A DNA stretch of 31,478 nucleotides from Saprospiraceae bacterium (GCA_020630355.1 JAHDBO010000001.1:1-31478); one strand, 5' to 3'. Counted from the stretch's first letter, positions 23,399 through 31,478 are shown. Notes: generated by a model from the sequence alone, not told the origin. Translations and numbers: made by a program.

Positions 23399-24517
23399 AT
23401 GGAAGCATTAAAACATACACCGCTCACTGCAAAGCACATTGCACTAGGCGCAAAAATGGCGAGTTTTGCAGGCTATAATATGCCTATCGTTTATACCAAT
23501 ATCAAAGACGAACACGAAGCGGTTCGGAGCAATGTCGGTGTCTTTGATGTGTCCCACATGGGAGAGTTTATCGTACGTGGTAAAGAAGCAGCAAAGCTGG
23601 TACAAAAAGTAACGAGCAACGATGTCAACAAGTTGGAGATAGGAGACGCACAGTACTCCTGTCTGCCCAATAATGAAGGGGGCATAGTTGATGATTTGCT
23701 TGTATACCGCTTGCCAGAAGATTATTGCTCTGAAGGGGAGCAGGCCTTTATGTTGGTGGTCAATGCTTCCAATATTCAAAAAGATTGGGATTGGATAGCG
23801 TCGCATAACGACTTTGATACCGCCATGATTGACATTTCCTCGAAGACAGGACTTCTGGCGGTACAAGGACCGAATGCGGCGAAGGCTATGCAGTCTTTGA
23901 CCAGCGTTGACTTAGAGAATATGAAGTACTATACCTTTGAGAAAGGGACTTTTGGAGGGGTTGAGAACGTGTTGATTTCAGCCACTGGATATACGGGTTC
24001 TGGAGGTTTTGAGCTATATGTGGCAGAAGATAAACTAGAGCAAATCTGGGAGGCTATTTTTGAAGCGGGTCAAGCAATGGACATTCAAGCGGTCGGACTA
24101 GGCGCTAGGGATACCTTGCGCTTGGAAATGGGCTATTGTTTGTATGGGAACGATATTGACGATACGACCTCTCCTTTGGAAGCAGGCTTGGGATGGATTA
24201 CCAAGCTCAAGAACGAGGATGACTTTGTATCCAAAGATTATTTCATTGCCCAGAAAGCGGAGGGTCTGAAAAAGCGCTTGGTGGCTTTTGAATTGGAAGA
24301 CCGTCGTGTGCCAAGGCAGGGATATGAGATTGAAGATATGGAAGGCAATGTGATTGGAAACGTCACTTCTGGTACGCAGTCCCCTTCGCTGGATAAGCCG
24401 ATTGGGATGGGCTACGTTGCTACTGGATTCCACAAAACAGGGACGGAGATTAATATCGCTATCCGCAAGAAGAAATATAAAGCCACTGTGGTTAAAGCGC
24501 CTTTTTATAAGGGCTAA
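23399..24517 (+). CDS. gcvT: Glycine cleavage system aminomethyltransferase (T-protein)
   Basis: The 372-residue protein transfers the methylene group from the aminomethyl-lipoyl H-protein to tetrahydrofolate and releases ammonia. The family pattern is clear: HIALGAKMASFAGYNMPIVY at the N-terminus, VGVFDVSHMGEF near residue 47, the folate-binding stretch with SATGYTGSGGFELYV near 198, LEMGYCLYGNDID near 250 (the catalytic aspartate region is near residue 96 in VDDLLVYRLP), and a C-terminal barrel (RRVPRQGYEI, SPSLDKPIGMGYV). It stands alone; the other glycine-cleavage genes are not in the window. Confidence 0.97.
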   Translation: MEALKHTPLTAKHIALGAKMASFAGYNMPIVYTNIKDEHEAVRSNVGVFDVSHMGEFIVRGKEAAKLVQKVTSNDVNKLEIGDAQYSCLPNNEGGIVDDLLVYRLPEDYCSEGEQAFMLVVNASNIQKDWDWIASHNDFDTAMIDISSKTGLLAVQGPNAAKAMQSLTSVDLENMKYYTFEKGTFGGVENVLISATGYTGSGGFELYVAEDKLEQIWEAIFEAGQAMDIQAVGLGARDTLRLEMGYCLYGNDIDDTTSPLEAGLGWITKLKNEDDFVSKDYFIAQKAEGLKKRLVAFELEDRRVPRQGYEIEDMEGNVIGNVTSGTQSPSLDKPIGMGYVATGFHKTGTEINIAIRKKKYKATVVKAPFYKG

Positions 24518-24538
24518 ACAGTGATAGTATACTGGTGT

Positions 24539-24569
24539 AAATCACTCTTTTGAGACAATAGGGTGATTT
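24539..24569 (+). repeat. Hairpin in the gcvT-CotH gap
   Basis: AAATCACTCT (24539-24548) pairs with AGGGTGATTT (24560-24569), one G-T pair. No T-tract follows directly; a better terminator lies at 24607. Confidence 0.5.
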
Positions 24570-24606
24570 GCTTCCAAAGAAAACACCTCATTTTTTTAGG
24601 TTCTTT

Positions 24607-24650
24607 CGGGATTCAAGGTAAATTTACCTTGAATCCCGATTTTGGTTTTG
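24607..24650 (+). terminator. Perfect palindromic terminator overlapping the CotH start
   Basis: CGGGATTCAAGGTAAA (24607-24622) is followed at once by its reverse complement (24623-24638), then ATTTTGGTTTTG. The presumed TTG start of the next gene at 24648 lies inside the T-rich tail. Confidence 0.8.
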
Positions 24651-26960
24651 AAGCAGCAATTATTCATATTCTATATTCTTCTCTTTTTTTGCCTTTCGGC
24701 AAATGCACAAGATTTTGATGAAATTCCGCTACGGGTAGAATTTTTACAAGCAGGTGGTTACTACGATGTGCCACAGCAAATCAAACTTCATGCAGACCAA
24801 GCACGCATCCATTACACGCTGAATGGGAATATCCCTTCGGTAGAATCCGCTAAATATGATGGTGCGATAACAATTGACAAAACAACCGTTATCCGAGCGG
24901 CTGCTTTCCGAGATGATGAGAAGAGCGCTGTTGTCACGCAGACTTTTTTTATCAACGAACCTGAGACGAATTTTCCCACGATTTCCATTGCGATTACGCC
25001 CTATCTTTTATTTGATGAAGAAAAAGGGCTCTTTCAAAAAGGACCTAAAGCAGACACGACGATAGCGCGCTATGGGGCAAATTTCTGGAGTAGGCAAGAG
25101 GTTCAAATCAATACGGAGTTCTATGAATCTGATGGACGGCAGCTGTACAACAGTATCTCTGGAATGCGGGTTTTTGGTGGTTTGAGCCGAGTTTTTCCAC
25201 AAAAATCGCTCGCACTCATTTCTAGGAAACGGTACGGCACAAAACGATTCAAATTCCCCGTTTTCAAAAATCAGAAACTAAAAAAATACAAATATCTCGT
25301 TCTGCGCAATTCAGGTAGCGATTTTGGGAAGAGCCATTTTCGAGATGCTTTTATGACGGGGCTGCTCGACCATTGGGATATAGAAAAACAGGCTTACCGA
25401 CCCTCTCATGTCTATATCAATGGCGAATACTGGGGAATTTACAATATCCGTGAAAAGGTGAATACATACTTTATCGCTTCTCACCAAAATGTACATCCTG
25501 ATAGCATTGATTTGCTAGAACATAAAGGTTATGTAAAAAAAGGGAATGGGCGTCACTATTATCGGATGCTGGATTTTATGAAGGAGAAAGATATGCGTCT
25601 TCCTGAAAATTATGCCTCGATCCAGACACAAATGGAAGTGGACAACTTTATGAATTATCAGATTGCTCAAATCTTTTTTGGGAATACGGACGCAGGTGGT
25701 AATATCAAATTTTGGCGACCGCAGACAGAAGGAGGCAAATGGCGTTGGATTTTGTACGATACGGATGTAGGTTTTGATTTGTATGATAGAAAGACGTATC
25801 GCAATGATGCCTTGGCGTTTTTTACGGAAGAAGACGGACCGTATTGGCCCAATCCGCCTTGGAGTACCTTTGTACTCCGTTCTTTGTTGGAAAATGAAAC
25901 TTTCAAACAAGAGTTTGTCAATCGTTTTGCGGACCATCTGAATACGACTTTTGATAAGCAAAGAATGCGTGCAAAATTCGACGCCATGTTGTCGGATTTA
26001 GCTCCAGAAATAGGCAGGCATCACCAACGTTGGAACCTATCCTCGAAGCAATGGGAACGGCATTTAGAAGTCATGCGGACTTTTATGGAGAAGCGCCCAG
26101 TTTATATGAAACAGCACTTAAATAAGATGTTTCAAACGGGGAAGATGCATCGGTTGAAGGTACTGGTAGAAGGAGAGGGCAAAGTGAGTCTGAATAACTA
26201 CATCAAAATCAAAGACTCGTTTGAGGGGGATTATTTTCAAAATATTCCTGTAAGACTGGAAGCAAGCCCAAAACTAGGTTATCAATTTTCTCACTGGGAA
26301 ACAGCACAGGGTGTCGTATCCGACAAGGCGATAACCTTGAGTTTGAAAAACGGGCCCAAAACAGTGAAAGCCGTCTTTGAGCGCGCTGAATACGCGCTGG
26401 AAGACCAGATTTTTATCAATGAAATCAGTTCTAACCACAAAAAATCTGGCGATTGGCTCGAATTGTACAACGCTTCCTCCGAAAAGGTGGATTTGGAGGG
26501 TTGGGTCTTAAAGTCCAAAAAGAAAAGTTTTATTTTACCTAAGCAAAAACTAGCGTCAAAATCCTATTTGGTCTTATGTGAAGACACCTTAAAGTTTAGG
26601 AAGCATTTCCCCGAAGCAGGGACGGTAGTGGGGAACTTTCAATTTGGTATCAATAAAGTAAAGGAAAGCTTGGAGCTGTACACTGGCGATTTGGAGTTGG
26701 TTGATAGAGTAGCTTACCAAATGGAAGCGACAGACACGCTATTTACTTTAGATTTATTAGCACCAAATTTAGACAATAGCAATTTAGAGAATTGGCAACG
26801 CAACTATGGGCAGGGTAGCCCGAACGAGCCCAATCCTGTCTATTTGGCCTCAACGGTAAAAAACGACCAAGAACGCTGGTTTATCGCTGGGCTGCTCGGT
26901 TCGTTTCTGTTGGTTTGTTTTATGGTTTTTTTCATGCGTCAAAACCGCCCCGTAATATAG
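24648..26960 (+). CDS. CotH-kinase-family surface protein with chitobiase-like, B-repeat and lamin-tail domains
   Basis: No ATG lies near the start; TTG at 24648 gives a perfect signal peptide start (MKQQLFIF..ANAQ, 21 residues) and 770 residues, while a TTG at 24642 would add two. Order of domains: a chitobiase/hexosaminidase C-terminal-like domain (about 25-100, with IHYTLNGNIPS), a CotH kinase domain (about 105-475, with FLVLRNSGSD-like YLVLRNSGSDF, YINGEYWGIYNIREKV and the acidic YDTDVGFD), a B-repeat-like domain (about 500-578), a lamin-tail domain (about 583-705, with INEISSNHKKSGDWLELYNAS) and a C-terminal membrane helix (about 743-763). CotH kinases phosphorylate spore-coat proteins in Bacillus; here the role is probably at the cell surface. 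Its 3' end overlaps the convergent GrpB gene by 29 bp. Confidence 0.85.
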   Translation: MKQQLFIFYILLFFCLSANAQDFDEIPLRVEFLQAGGYYDVPQQIKLHADQARIHYTLNGNIPSVESAKYDGAITIDKTTVIRAAAFRDDEKSAVVTQTFFINEPETNFPTISIAITPYLLFDEEKGLFQKGPKADTTIARYGANFWSRQEVQINTEFYESDGRQLYNSISGMRVFGGLSRVFPQKSLALISRKRYGTKRFKFPVFKNQKLKKYKYLVLRNSGSDFGKSHFRDAFMTGLLDHWDIEKQAYRPSHVYINGEYWGIYNIREKVNTYFIASHQNVHPDSIDLLEHKGYVKKGNGRHYYRMLDFMKEKDMRLPENYASIQTQMEVDNFMNYQIAQIFFGNTDAGGNIKFWRPQTEGGKWRWILYDTDVGFDLYDRKTYRNDALAFFTEEDGPYWPNPPWSTFVLRSLLENETFKQEFVNRFADHLNTTFDKQRMRAKFDAMLSDLAPEIGRHHQRWNLSSKQWERHLEVMRTFMEKRPVYMKQHLNKMFQTGKMHRLKVLVEGEGKVSLNNYIKIKDSFEGDYFQNIPVRLEASPKLGYQFSHWETAQGVVSDKAITLSLKNGPKTVKAVFERAEYALEDQIFINEISSNHKKSGDWLELYNASSEKVDLEGWVLKSKKKSFILPKQKLASKSYLVLCEDTLKFRKHFPEAGTVVGNFQFGINKVKESLELYTGDLELVDRVAYQMEATDTLFTLDLLAPNLDNSNLENWQRNYGQGSPNEPNPVYLASTVKNDQERWFIAGLLGSFLLVCFMVFFMRQNRPVI

Positions 26961-27453
26961 ATTGGATAAAATCATGTTTCCCCTCCGTGTACGCTTTTCT
27001 ATCATTGGGAAAGCGTTTCAGTAAGTCCTGTTTTAATCGATTATAGGTTTGAATCGCTGCGGGGTTTTGTCTCAAAGCATCTCTAAAGCGGATATGATTT
27101 TCAAAAATGGGATGCCCTTCAAGCGTTAGGTGTACGTGGAAAGTAGTCGGCTTGCCTTTGGTGAAAAAATGCCGATCTTCAATACCATTTTCTCCTTTGT
27201 AAGTGTAGCCGAGGTCTTCCATCGCTTTTGCAATAGCTTGAATATTATCAAACGAAGCCAAAGTTCCTGCTATATCAATGATAGGTTTGGCGACAAGCCC
27301 TTTCACGGAAGTGCTGCCGATATGTTCTAAAGGGAGTGTTTCGTTGTAGAGGGCTTGCTGGATACGTTTGGATTCTATTAAAAAATAATCCTCCCAATGT
27401 GCATCATGCATTACAAGCCGAATTGTTCCTTTCTCTAGGCCAAGATTATTCAT
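26932..27453 (-). CDS. GrpB family (UPF0157) nucleotidyltransferase-fold protein
   Basis: The 173-residue protein carries the GrpB signature: PLEHIGSTSVKGLVAKPIID (residues 41-60), HFFTKGKPTTFHVHL near 95 and FRDALRQNPAAIQTYNRLK near 122. The GS and the spaced aspartate (KPIIDI) fit the nucleotidyltransferase fold to which the family belongs; a few members are linked to dephospho-CoA kinase, most have no known role. It is cut off from the bacilliredoxin gene upstream by a terminator and overlaps the convergent CotH gene by 29 bp at its C-terminal end. Confidence 0.9.
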   Translation of the reverse strand: MNNLGLEKGTIRLVMHDAHWEDYFLIESKRIQQALYNETLPLEHIGSTSVKGLVAKPIIDIAGTLASFDNIQAIAKAMEDLGYTYKGENGIEDRHFFTKGKPTTFHVHLTLEGHPIFENHIRFRDALRQNPAAIQTYNRLKQDLLKRFPNDRKAYTEGKHDFIQSILRGGFDA

Positions 27454-27482
27454 AGTATAAATGTTGAATGACTTCGATGAAA

Positions 27483-27513
27483 AAGACCTAAGAACAATTT
27501 GCTCTTAGGTCTT
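27483..27513. terminator. Bidirectional terminator between the bacilliredoxin and GrpB genes
   Basis: AAGACCTAAGA (27483-27493) and TCTTAGGTCTT (27503-27513) form a perfect 11-bp stem. T-rich tails exist on both strands; it most likely ends the bacilliredoxin transcript on the minus strand. Confidence 0.8.
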
Positions 27514-27558
27514 CTTATTTTTTTAAAATGGATTGCCTTTAGCTTTGAAAGGCTAGTA

Positions 27559-27972
27559 TTAACAGTACTGGTCGTAAGCCATTTTTAAGTTGGCGGCAAT
27601 GATCTCTGCCGAGCGGCCCTCAATGTGGTGACGCTCTAAAAAATGAACTAATTTTCCATCTTTGAACAATCCGATAGATGGAGAAGAAGGAGGGTAAGGC
27701 AACATATAAGCCCTGGCTTTATCGGTTGCAGCTTTATCCACACCTGCAAACACTGTTACGGCTTTTGCTGGCTTCTTGTCATTGTCCATTGAAATCTTCG
27801 CACCTGGACGTGCATTAGCAGCCGCACAGCCGCATACAGAGTTGACAACAACTAATACTGTTCCTTCTTTTTGACCCAATACCTCCTCTACTGCTTCTGG
27901 AGTTTGAAGAGATTCAAACCCATAATCTGTCAAGTCTTTTGCCATTGGGGCAACCAAATCTGCTGGATACAT
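27559..27972 (-). CDS. Bacilliredoxin (BrxA/BrxB family)
   Basis: The 137-residue protein has the bacilliredoxin (DUF1094/YphP) pattern. The active site is Cys47-Gly-Cys49 in VNSVCGCAAANARPG, followed by the family segments TVFAGVDKAATDKAR, PPSSPSIGLFKDGKLVHFLERHHIEGR and a C-terminal YDQYC with one extra cysteine at the end. Bacilliredoxins remove bacillithiol from oxidised proteins in Firmicutes; in Bacteroidota, some of which make bacillithiol, the same job is plausible. A 9-4-9 inverted repeat lies 28 bp upstream of the start codon. Confidence 0.93.
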   Translation of the reverse strand: MYPADLVAPMAKDLTDYGFESLQTPEAVEEVLGQKEGTVLVVVNSVCGCAAANARPGAKISMDNDKKPAKAVTVFAGVDKAATDKARAYMLPYPPSSPSIGLFKDGKLVHFLERHHIEGRSAEIIAANLKMAYDQYC

Positions 27973-28000
27973 CTTTTTATGATTGAAAATGAGAAATAAT

Positions 28001-28022
28001 TAATGAAAAATGATTTTCATTA
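28001..28022 (-). promoter_or_regulatory. Operator-like inverted repeat before the bacilliredoxin gene
   Basis: TAATGAAAA (28001-28009) and TTTTCATTA (28014-28022) are perfect arms around ATGA. The size and AT-rich form resemble Fur/PerR-type boxes, but the match is only in shape. Confidence 0.35.
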
Positions 28023-28082
28023 TTGCTTGCGCAAAAATAGCTAATTTCTATACAAATAAACCGCCCAAATAGTTTGGAGGGG

Positions 28083-28120
28083 CAAAACAAAAAATAGCCT
28101 CCCACTTCTGGAAGGCTATT
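28083..28120 (-). terminator. Intrinsic terminator, minus strand
   Basis: On the minus strand AATAGCCT and AGGCTATT (28113-28120 and 28093-28100) with an inner CCA/TGG form a 12-bp stem with a GAAG loop, followed by TTTTGTTTTG. Confidence 0.8.
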
Positions 28121-28171
28121 GGATATATTGGTGACAAATTGAAAAAGCTTGTTGTTGAGATGTTTTTTAGG

Positions 28172-28205
28172 AAAATAACCGGTCGGCGCCCCGACCGATT
28201 ATTTT
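28172..28205 (-). terminator. GC-rich hairpin terminator, minus strand
   Basis: CGGTCGG (28180-28186) and CCGACCG (28191-28197) with AT-rich outer arms (AAAATAA at 28172-28178, TTATTTT at 28199-28205) make a strong hairpin. It lies 100 bp after the stop of the beta-barrel gene. Confidence 0.65.
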
Positions 28206-28305
28206 ATTCCATAAACCAAAATCAAAATTAGTATGAAAAACTCTCACTAGTTATTTATATACACGGAGTAGGTTTCAAAAGGGTTGCCTACACCAAAAAT
28301 ATTTT

Positions 28306-29742
28306 TTAAATATTATATAAAATGGAGGCTTTTACCCCGTATAAATTGGGTATAGAAGCGGATTCTTTTTTAATATTTGTATTGTAATATCCCTCCAATT
28401 GCAACATAAAGTCCCTAGAGAAATTATATTCCATCCCTGCATTGATATTGACCGTATTGTAAATAAAAGAACGGTCCTTGGTTTCCAAGTCTGTTTCGGC
28501 CGTTTCGGAGGTGATTAAGTTGGTATAATTGTATTTATATTTTTGGTTGGAAGTGAGTTGGGATGAGAAGCCAGTGCCCAAAAACGGTTGCCATGCAGCC
28601 TTGCTATCGAAGAAATACTTCATTCCAAGTGTGTATTGATAGAAGGTCTGATTCAAGACGACTGCATCTAACTTGAATTCTGGGCCAGGGGACTCGATGT
28701 CGGGAACCGCCGTATTGTCAAAATCATCGGTCCAGCGATTGATGTTCATGTATTCCAAGTCAGAGTACAATCTCAAATCTCCAGCAAAATCAAACTCAAC
28801 TCTTAAACCTGCATTCACTGCGCCTTCTACGACCTCATTGTAATCCTGCTGCATGAATTTGTTGCTGATTAATCCTGCTCCAACGACAGAGCCAACATTG
28901 ACACCCACCAAGCTGAATGGACTATACGTTTGTTTATTGTTCTCTTTTTCTTGGATTAAGTGTTTTTCTTTCGATAATGCTTTTGCTGGCTCGGCATCCA
29001 CGACATCTGGCTTGTCGAAGTCGATGCGCTTTTTATCTTGCTTAAATTGTTGTTTCTTCTGAGCTTGCTGGATTTCATTATAGTCCAAAACTTGATTGAG
29101 CAAAGCTTTCTGATAAGGGTTCAAGTCTGACGTAGAGGTCGTTGAAGGATTTTGTTTTTTATTAGAAAAAAGATTTTTATTGGCGACGCCTAGTTGGATG
29201 CGAGCACCATTTGAGATGCCAGGGGCAGTGTTGATATTCGGTGCCTTAAACTTTTGACCAGTCCAAAGTGGCATAAAGGTCAAGGAGCTGTTTTCAGCAA
29301 ATGTAAAGGTCTTTTTAGGTTTTTGAACGGTTTTTGCAACAGCAACAGCTCGTGGAGTTTGACTTGTTGAAGGTGCTGCCACTTGAGAGACAACTGTATT
29401 TTTACGAACATAAGCAACTGGTGTAGTGATAGCTGTACTTGTAGTTGCGGGCTGTTGTCTAGCTTCTTGCACGGCAGCTATTTGCTGCGACTGCTCCATA
29501 ATACTAGCACGAATGTCTTGTAATTGCCCTTCAGAATGATTTAATCTATACAAAGTATACCCATTGGCCAAAAGCAACATGGCTACAGTTGCGGCTACTA
29601 GATAGGCTTTGTACGGAATGATGCGTACTTTGTCTCGTTCGAGTCGTGGGAGCAAATTCTCCCAGTCTTCGTTGGCGGTTTGAAAAGATTGGGTTTCCCC
29701 TAGCTTTTCGCCGAATAGCTTATCAAAATCTTTATCCAGCAT
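28306..29742 (-). CDS. Anti-sigma-like protein joined to an outer-membrane beta-barrel domain
   Basis: I start it at the ATG at 29742 (478 residues), which overlaps the end of the sigma gene by 11 bp; a TTG seven codons earlier is possible. Residues 1-42 are acidic/polar (DKLFGEKLGETQSFQTANEDW), then one membrane helix at about 45-66 (YLVAATVAMLLLANGYTLY), a coiled-coil and low-complexity region to about 270 rich in Q, S, T and K, and from about 275 to the end an alternating-strand region with aromatic residues that looks like an eight-strand outer-membrane barrel (LRLYSDLEYMNINRW, FYQYTLGMKYFFD, MLQLEGYYNTNI). The N-terminal half has the form of an ECF anti-sigma factor. Confidence 0.65.
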   Translation of the reverse strand: MLDKDFDKLFGEKLGETQSFQTANEDWENLLPRLERDKVRIIPYKAYLVAATVAMLLLANGYTLYRLNHSEGQLQDIRASIMEQSQQIAAVQEARQQPATTSTAITTPVAYVRKNTVVSQVAAPSTSQTPRAVAVAKTVQKPKKTFTFAENSSLTFMPLWTGQKFKAPNINTAPGISNGARIQLGVANKNLFSNKKQNPSTTSTSDLNPYQKALLNQVLDYNEIQQAQKKQQFKQDKKRIDFDKPDVVDAEPAKALSKEKHLIQEKENNKQTYSPFSLVGVNVGSVVGAGLISNKFMQQDYNEVVEGAVNAGLRVEFDFAGDLRLYSDLEYMNINRWTDDFDNTAVPDIESPGPEFKLDAVVLNQTFYQYTLGMKYFFDSKAAWQPFLGTGFSSQLTSNQKYKYNYTNLITSETAETDLETKDRSFIYNTVNINAGMEYNFSRDFMLQLEGYYNTNIKKESASIPNLYGVKASILYNI

Positions 29743-30289
29743 GTTTACTTTTTTTTCCTTCAATAGACTGTATCATAGCGCGCAATTTTAATCTGGCTTT
29801 CGCCAAATTAGATTTGGATGCCCCTACAGAGATACCTAGTTTTTCTGCAATTTCTGGATGTTTAAAACCTTCGACTGCGTGGAGATTGAATACGACACGA
29901 TAGGCTGGTGGTAATTGTCTTACCATTCCCATCAATGTTTCATAATTCAGATTATGGACAGCATCTGCTCGTGTTTCATAATGCTGTGCATGCGCAATAT
30001 CTACAATCGTTGGTTTGCTCTGGTGTTTCCTGTAATGGTCAATAGCAGTGTTTACCATAATACGGCTCAACCACCCTTTAAAGGAAAGATTGGAATCGTA
30101 TTTGTCAATTTTGGTAAAAACCTTAAGGAAGCCATCATTTAGGATTTCTCTTGCTTCATCTGAGGTCTTGGCGTAACGGCTGGTTATGCTTAGGGCATAA
30201 TTGTGAAAGTGATGGTACAGTTTTTTCTGTGCATCACGGTTGTTCGCCTTGCAAGCTTTGATGATATGGGATAGAGCTTCACCCGTCAT
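29732..30289 (-). CDS. ECF-family RNA polymerase sigma factor, second copy
   Basis: The 185-residue protein has region 2 at about residues 20-90 (EILNDGFLKVFTKIDKYD, then FKGWLSRIMVNTAIDHYRK) and region 4 at about 120-175 (LPPAYRVVFNLHAVEGFKHP, then ISVGASKSNLAKARLKLRAM). It follows the Bacteroidota pattern in which an ECF gene is directly followed, here with overlap, by a gene for a membrane-anchored partner. It differs in its -10 reading helix from the factor at 3236-3763, so the two should use different promoters. Confidence 0.93.
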   Translation of the reverse strand: MTGEALSHIIKACKANNRDAQKKLYHHFHNYALSITSRYAKTSDEAREILNDGFLKVFTKIDKYDSNLSFKGWLSRIMVNTAIDHYRKHQSKPTIVDIAHAQHYETRADAVHNLNYETLMGMVRQLPPAYRVVFNLHAVEGFKHPEIAEKLGISVGASKSNLAKARLKLRAMIQSIEGKKSKHAG

Positions 30290-30370
30290 ATACGCTAAAA
30301 TACACGTAATTGTATAGGAAAGGGTTGCCTCAGAGGCTTTATTAATAGGATTTTAATAGGAATCTTTTAG

Positions 30371-31399
30371 TTAATCATCTACCCAGACCGTACAGCCTTC
30401 CGTACAATTGGTGCAAATATCGATTTGGTCTCGACCTTGTAAAAGCTGTTGCCGAAAATGTTGATAAGCCTCTCCGTGCCATAATTCTTTGAAAGAAGTC
30501 TTTTTCAAATCACCTAATCGATGGGTTGCATCCTTGTCAAAACAACAAGGAACAACCATTCCGTCCCAAGTGATGACACAAGAGTGCCAAAGTTTCCAGC
30601 AGTGATTCAGGAGTTCGTTTTTGACACGATAAGTGCCATCTTCTTGCTGGGCATACCTTGAATATTTGGAAATGGTCGGGATGAGTTCATTCCCGTTTTC
30701 GTAATCATACACTTGAGCCGTTTTGAGTTTTACCTCATCGATGCCGATTTCCTCGGCAAGTTTATATATTTCTGGTATTTGATGCTCATTTGGTTTGACC
30801 ACCAAAAACTGGAAAATGATATGCGGTTTTTTAGCTCCTAGTTTCTTTTTCCATTTGACGATATTGCGTGCTCCTTGCAAAACGGATTCAAGTTTACCCG
30901 CTTTTCTGTAATTTTCATAGACTTCCTGTGTGGTACCGTCAACAGAGATAATAAGTCGGTCCAACCCTGATTCAATTGTTTTTCTTGCATTTTCATCATT
31001 CAAGAAATGCCCATTGGTCGAAGTAATCGTATAGATACCTTTTTTGTGAGCGTAGTTTACCATTTCCAAGAAGTTAGGATTGATATAAGGCTCTCCTTGA
31101 AAATAGAAAATCAACCAAGTCAAATCCTTTCCCATTTCATCGATGGTCTCTCGGAAAAAATCTTCTTTAAGATTGCCGGTCGGCCGAGTGAATGCCCGTA
31201 AACCGCTAGGACATTCTGGGCACCGTAGGTTGCAGGCAGTAGTGGGTTCGACCGAAATGGTGAATGGCATACCCCATTGGATAGGCTTCCCCGTCCATTT
31301 AGTCGCATAGAAAGAACCATAGACTTTAGATATATTCCACAATCGACGAGGGGTCAATTTGGATATGAAATTCATTGTATCTTTAAAATAGAATGCCAT
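30371..31399 (-). CDS. Radical SAM protein with a SPASM-type C-terminal domain
   Basis: The 342-residue enzyme binds a [4Fe-4S] cluster through C56, C60 and C63 in CNLRCPEC, which cleaves S-adenosylmethionine to start radical chemistry. The barrel follows to about residue 250 (FYFQGEPYINP, TSTNGHFLN, LIISVDGTTQEVYENYR). The C-terminal part has the further cysteines C267, C274, C285, C286, C329, C332 and C336, the pattern of a SPASM domain with extra clusters. Such enzymes modify peptides or build cofactors, but here no peptide precursor or partner gene lies in the window, so the substrate is unknown. The ATG at 31399 is the longest start; a second ATG eight codons in is possible. Confidence 0.9.
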   Translation of the reverse strand: MAFYFKDTMNFISKLTPRRLWNISKVYGSFYATKWTGKPIQWGMPFTISVEPTTACNLRCPECPSGLRAFTRPTGNLKEDFFRETIDEMGKDLTWLIFYFQGEPYINPNFLEMVNYAHKKGIYTITSTNGHFLNDENARKTIESGLDRLIISVDGTTQEVYENYRKAGKLESVLQGARNIVKWKKKLGAKKPHIIFQFLVVKPNEHQIPEIYKLAEEIGIDEVKLKTAQVYDYENGNELIPTISKYSRYAQQEDGTYRVKNELLNHCWKLWHSCVITWDGMVVPCCFDKDATHRLGDLKKTSFKELWHGEAYQHFRQQLLQGRDQIDICTNCTEGCTVWVDD

Positions 31400-31478
31400 A
31401 GTTGTTCTACTGGGTGCTTAGAAAGATAAAGGTAAAGGGTTTGGATTAAATGCTATATCATATTCTTGTCATTAAGTG

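Larger units (their letters stand above)
27973..28305. other. Intergenic region with an operator-like repeat and two tandem terminators
   Basis: This 333-bp gap holds, from right to left on the minus strand, two hairpin terminators that probably end the beta-barrel gene transcript (28172-28205 and 28083-28120) and the inverted repeat at 28001-28022 before the bacilliredoxin gene. No gene was seen. Confidence 0.55.

Noticed and set aside
30371..31399. Radical SAM/SPASM enzyme as part of a peptide-modifying cluster
   Set aside because: No small precursor peptide, transporter or protease gene lies beside it within the window.

Overview
The window is from a member of the Bacteroidota. The signs are A-rich leaders with no Shine-Dalgarno in front of most start codons (for example at 4161, 7077, 16758 and 20224), promoters of the TTG / TAnnTTTG type before the housekeeping genes, and family content such as a DUF4199-like protein, ECF sigma factors with exported partners, a bacterial GlnRS and a CotH/lamin-tail surface protein. 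Genus cannot be read from the sequence.

Left part (1-20.9 kb): a stress island. In order it holds a partial ferritin-like DUF2383 protein, a DUF4199-like membrane protein, an AI-2E family permease, an ECF sigma factor with an exported partner (minus strand), and an envelope run (small helical protein, YtxH, holin-like DUF1469, coiled-coil membrane protein, YihY/BrkB, lipoprotein). A turgor operon follows (MscS, TrkA, TrkH), then a PAS/degenerate-AAA protein, an AraC-type regulator and an exported TPR protein. Next come an HPF/RaiA-like protein with a small partner, a baeRF family 3 protein followed by a second MscS, a UPF0114 membrane protein, a cysteine-less thioredoxin-fold protein and an exported coiled-coil protein.

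What ties this island together is a repeated promoter-like element that I found by eye. It reads ATYGAACAT, then 15 or 16 bases, then GTTnTAGT. Nine copies lie in front of genes in the correct orientation, on both strands, and six are exact at every specified base from GAACAT to TAGT. This is the form of an ECF sigma-factor promoter. Three copies start 10-26 bp after an intrinsic terminator. The obvious but unproven candidate reader is the ECF sigma factor at 3236-3763, which sits beside one copy. The implied regulon joins ribosome hibernation (HPF-like and baeRF3/Balon-related), membrane protection, mechanosensitive release and a thioredoxin-fold protein.

Right part (21-31.5 kb): mostly housekeeping genes with clear terminators. 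These are a small membrane protein, glnS, gcvT, a CotH/lamin-tail surface protein with a non-ATG start, a GrpB-family protein and a bacilliredoxin. Then come a second ECF sigma factor overlapping a protein that joins an anti-sigma-like N-terminus to an outer-membrane beta-barrel, and a radical SAM/SPASM enzyme. No rRNA, tRNA, CRISPR array, insertion sequence or prophage was seen.
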